NCBI GenBank assembly: GCA_964235605.1
Contig: CAXSCR010000058.1
Span: forward strand, 1 to 28,718
DNA length: 28,718 bases
Source of the DNA: DATCRE01 sp964235605
GTDB lineage: Bacteria; Bacteroidota; Bacteroidia; Cytophagales; Cyclobacteriaceae
Direction of reading: 5' to 3'
Shown here: positions 26,555 through 28,718 of the stretch, one piece after another
How the letters are laid out: each line of letters opens with the position of its first letter
How positions within the stretch are numbered: position 1 is the stretch's first letter
Program-made: the position numbers and the translations under genes
Notes under the pieces: model-generated
Told to the model about the DNA's origin: nothing
The model's input: the letters and a program-made list of their open reading frames with translations, nothing else
The model's database searches: none

Positions 26555-27045
26555 CTTTTAGCGAACTTACTTTACACCGTTCAATATAGCGACGTACGGG
26601 GCCTTTTTTTCTCCTTCCAGTATGAATGTCTGAGTTCTTTTAAATCATTTGCCTTTAATACAGCAGTTGAAAATAAGAACTTACTTTAGTTAATGTTATA
26701 AAGGAGTCGTTACGCAATCGAAATAAACTAATAGGTAAGGTTTGTATACCAATAAACTAACAGATGTGACCAGCATGTAAAAGATATATATTCTTCTGCT
26801 TTGCAATTATTGTTGTCATCAGTTAATCTTAAATATTTTAAAATTAATTTTTTCAATAAATCTTCATCTGCGTTATAAAAAACGAAGTTTTAAACTGGCC
26901 ACATTCATTTGATCGAAGTTGAGTTTTTTTTAATCTGCTTGGAATACTCTTTCTTTCCTACCACTCTTGTTGCCATTTTTGGTACAATCCTGATTGCTAT
27001 TTTTGGTACACTATTATTTACCGATTACACTTCTTCGCTGTTGAG
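26555..27045 (+). other. Gene-free AT-rich stretch
   Basis: No convincing gene. A GC-rich GGGGCC followed by a seven-T run (about 26597-26611) just after the PKD-protein gene could be a weak transcription end, but the only stem I find (CCGT/ACGG) is short. A 10-base direct repeat, AATAAACTAA, occurs at 26722-26731 and 26751-26760. In one frame a hydrophobic segment (VAIFGTILIAIFGTLLF, about 26969-27019) runs to a stop at 27049; it may be a remnant of the signal peptide of the RHS-type gene that follows in another frame. Confidence 0.6.
26975..27010 (+). repeat. 12-base direct repeat, 24-base period
   Basis: ATTTTTGGTACA occurs at 26975-26986 and again at 26999-27010. It lies just upstream of the RHS-type fragment. 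The 24-base spacing equals eight codons, so it may be an internal duplication in a degraded signal-peptide region rather than a regulatory site. Confidence 0.6.
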
Positions 27046-27297
27046 ATGCTGATTAATGTTTTTTCGCCTGCTATTGGTTGGGCATTAACAGCTGGTCCAA
27101 CCGCGCCGGAGGCAACGAGTTTTGAACCGATTGAAACAACTGATATTGTTGATTTGAAGACAGGTGATTTTGTTTATAACATTCCGTTATTGGAGGTGCA
27201 GGCCCAGCAGGTAGTTATCCTATCTCGCTTTCTTATCAAGCTGGAATACAACCAGATCAAGAATCCTCCTGTACCGGGCTCGGTTTTACTCTAAATA
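27046..27297 (+). pseudogene. RHS/YD-repeat protein, N-terminal fragment, frameshifted and truncated
   Basis: From ATG 27046 the frame reads INVFSPAIGWALTAGPTAPE, then SFEPIETTDIVDLKTGDFVYNIPLLEV, the characteristic N-terminus of Bacteroidota RHS/YD-repeat proteins (usual form SFEPV..TDMVN..TGDF.YNIPLL). At about 27190 the frame must shift: the next frame over reads GGAGPAGSYPISLSYQAGI and then LGFTLN, the expected continuation. Homology then stops at about 27297, where a truncated HTH gene on the opposite strand begins. Only about 85 residues of a protein that normally runs to one or several thousand remain. The true start may lie upstream in another frame. Confidence 0.75.
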
Positions 27298-27425
27298 CGG
27301 ATAGAAATGTCACCACGTTCATAGCGACCGATCACATCACCCGATGTACCGATCATTTTTCCAAGTTCGGCCTGCGAGAGTTCTTTCTTTTTGCGCAGGA
27401 GCATCATATTATCAGCTAAAGCCAT
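27291..27425 (-). pseudogene. XRE-family HTH regulator, truncated at its C-terminus
   Basis: On the minus strand, ATG at 27425-27423 opens a 44-codon frame ending at 27291. It encodes MALADNMMLLRKKKELSQAE then LGKMIGTSGDVIGRYERGD, a textbook XRE helix-turn-helix (Cro/C1 type), with the recognition helix around GTSGDVIGRYE. After RYERGDI the usual continuation (the rest of helix 4-5 and a C-terminal half) is missing and the frame ends after SIRI, where RHS-derived sequence starts. It is divergent from the symE-like gene, with 143 bases between starts, an arrangement expected of an autoregulating repressor. As it stands it is unlikely to fold as a complete domain. Confidence 0.75.
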
Positions 27426-27568
27426 AATGATAAGTATTTAAAATGACTGAAAAACAGTGGTTTTGTAAAAATAGATGCCTTATAAGTCATAAACAAATCA
27501 GATGAAGCTTGTAATATTCAGATTGATCGTATAGATTTACGACTGATAAGTCATACAAAGAATATTTC
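27426..27568 (+). promoter_or_regulatory. Divergent control region with a 10-base direct repeat
   Basis: The space between the divergent XRE-type and symE-like starts contains ATAAGTCATA at 27482-27491 and again at 27546-27555, with starts 64 bases apart and the second copy just upstream of the symE-like start. A related half-site AATGACT, its partial reverse complement, is at about 27441-27447. These could be operators for the adjacent XRE regulator. SymE genes are classically also controlled by an antisense RNA, which could not be recognised here. Confidence 0.35.
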
Positions 27569-27739
27569 ATGGCAGCCAGAAAAATGAAAGTTTACCACTC
27601 CTTCCGCAGCAGCGATAAGAAAGCAGTACCGGAAGTACGATTGATTGGCCAATGGCTGGAGCAATCAGGCTTTAAGATCGGGGAACAAGTTCAGATCACG
27701 ATCAAAGACCAGGAGATCATTATCAAACCGGTAAGCTGA
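27569..27739 (+). CDS. symE: SymE-family toxin-like protein
   Basis: A 56-residue protein matching the SymE toxin pattern: basic N-terminus, KVYHSFRSSD (7-16), VPEVRLIGQWLEQSGFKIG (20-38, usual form P.IRL.GKWLE.AGF..G) and a C-terminal beta strand QEIIIKP (48-54), an AbrB-like/SymE fold. In Escherichia coli SymE is an SOS-induced RNA/DNA-condensing toxin whose translation is blocked by antisense SymR. Here the gene is intact but too short to be picked up by a 60-codon cut-off. Its TGA shares one base with the ATG of the primase gene (TGATG), so the two are co-translated. Divergent from the truncated XRE gene. Confidence 0.8.
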   Translation: MAARKMKVYHSFRSSDKKAVPEVRLIGQWLEQSGFKIGEQVQITIKDQEIIIKPVS

Positions 27740-28718
27740 TGGATATCGCTGAATTAAAATCCCGCCTCTCGATCCTTGCCGTAGCTAATCAGCTCGGCAT
27801 CCAGGTGAACAAGTACAGGAAAGCGTTGTGTCCCTTCCACGATGATAAGAGACCAAGCTTGCAGTTCAGTGAAGACAAACAGATATGTACGTGCTTTAGT
27901 AGTGCATGTGCGGGTACGATGGATGCCATCAGCCTGGTAGAAAGGAAACTGAATGTAACTACACACGAAGCTATCAAGTGGCTGCAACAGGAATTTAATA
28001 TCACAGCATCAACACCACAAAAAGCAGAGCCGGTAAAAACAGAAGTGAACTATGCGAAGCTGTTCAAAGTGTTCGAAGGAAATTTTAAGAAAAGTGAAAA
28101 GGCACAGAATTATTTAAAGGGAAGAAGTCTGATCCGTGCCGCACACGAAGTTGGTTTTAACAGCACAGCGTGGCCGCAGATGAAAGAGTGCATCATCTTT
28201 CCACTCAAAGACAAAGACGATAATATTGTAAGCTTGTACGGCCGTGCCACTCACAACAAAGCGAATCAAAACACTTCTACACAAAAGACCGGAAAGGCTT
28301 ATATCCACGCTGGCCACGAAGCAGCACAAAGACGTTGATATTAACCGAAGCTGTAATTGATGCAGCTACCCTCTATCAACTGGATAATCTTACGACACAT
28401 CTTGTAACAGTGCTTGCTTGCTATGGTACGAATGGATTTACAACGGATCACGAGCAAGTTGTAAAAGAACTCAAGTACCTGGAAGAAGTGATTATATTTT
28501 TTGATGGCGATGAAGCGGGCAGAGAAGGAGCAAAACGATTATCGGAGATGCTTCACGAGTTGCGCCCGGAGTTGAAAGTAAGTAATATAGAAACTCCGGA
28601 AGGCGAAGACGTGAACAGCTTACTTCAATCCCATGAAGCTGAAATCTTTCACCACCTGATCAAAAACAGAATAGCTTTTTCTTCCCGACCTTCGGTACGG
28701 GATGAGACATTTTCATCA
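27739..28718 (+). pseudogene. CHC2 zinc-finger/TOPRIM primase, single frameshift, runs off the window
   Basis: The first frame (27739-28338) encodes a DnaG-like start: KSRLSILAVANQLGI (7-21) and a CHC2 zinc finger with C31, H34, C52 and C57 (CPFHDDKRPS and CFSSACAGTMDAI). At about 28262-28266 one base appears to be missing: the first frame then reads unrelated sequence to a stop at 28338, whereas the frame entered at 28266 continues as SKHFYTKDRKGLYPRWP and TLILTEAVIDAATL, then FFDGDEAGREGAKRL, the two acidic TOPRIM motifs. That frame stays open to the window end. It is a mobile-element or plasmid-type primase rather than chromosomal dnaG. The frameshift may be real decay or a sequencing error. 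Confidence 0.8.

Noticed and set aside
26570..26613. Rho-independent terminator after the PKD gene
   Set aside because: There is a T run after GGGGCC, but only a 4-base stem with a long loop precedes it.
26909..27049. Small hydrophobic protein starting at TTG 26909
   Set aside because: No ATG, no homology recognised, and the hydrophobic stretch is more simply explained as debris of the RHS gene's signal peptide.
27739..28338. Complete 199-residue primase-like protein
   Set aside because: The last 25 or so residues are out-of-frame sequence; the true continuation with the TOPRIM motifs lies in another frame.

Overview
This window is almost entirely a surface-polysaccharide gene cluster from a member of the Bacteroidota, most likely a Cytophagales- or Chitinophagales-type environmental bacterium. 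The phylum call rests on a large PKD-repeat protein ending in a type IX secretion (T9SS) sorting domain, on an N-terminal fragment of a Bacteroidota-type RHS/YD-repeat protein, on AT-rich DNA with few recognisable Shine-Dalgarno sites, and on the style of the glycosyltransferases.

Region 1 (1-4079): a possible gene tail at the left edge, then an FkbM methyltransferase, a GT8 glycosyltransferase, an unassigned GT-A-like protein and an FkbM-like methyltransferase. Gaps here are about 50-115 bases. Region 2 (4102-11781): a compact run of five GT2/GT4 glycosyltransferases, a glutamine-dependent asparagine synthase/amidotransferase and a further GT4 enzyme, mostly joined by start/stop overlaps. 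Region 3 (11876-14522): an oxidoreductase, a hexapeptide acetyltransferase and a DegT aminotransferase, the gene order known for 2,3-diacetamido-2,3-dideoxy-uronate synthesis (WbpB/WbpD/WbpE-like). The AsnB-type enzyme upstream could amidate such a uronic acid. Region 4 (14519-22987): a polyprenyl-phosphate-type GT2, a C-methyltransferase-like protein, an ATP-grasp ligase, an SDR, a metallophosphoesterase, a second SDR, a second DegT aminotransferase and a GT-C membrane glycosyltransferase. This set resembles the ArnB/ArnC/ArnT lipid-linked amino-sugar route with extra enzymes, and is the best candidate here for an undescribed pathway. No initiating sugar-phosphate transferase, Wzx flippase, Wzy polymerase or Wzz is seen.

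Region 5 (23033-26554): a 1173-residue secreted protein in which a beta-propeller-like stretch appears to interrupt the first PKD-like domain, followed by about seven more PKD-like domains and a T9SS C-terminal domain. All intact genes to this point lie on the + strand.

Region 6 (26555-28718): a gene-free stretch followed by a scar. An RHS N-terminal fragment with a frameshift abuts, tail to tail, a truncated XRE-type HTH gene on the - strand. Divergent from that is an intact SymE-type toxin gene, overlapping by one base a CHC2 zinc-finger/TOPRIM primase gene that carries a single-base frameshift and runs off the window. By eye this segment is more GC-rich than the glycan cluster, which fits acquired, decaying mobile DNA. 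Frameshifts here could also be sequencing errors near a contig end.
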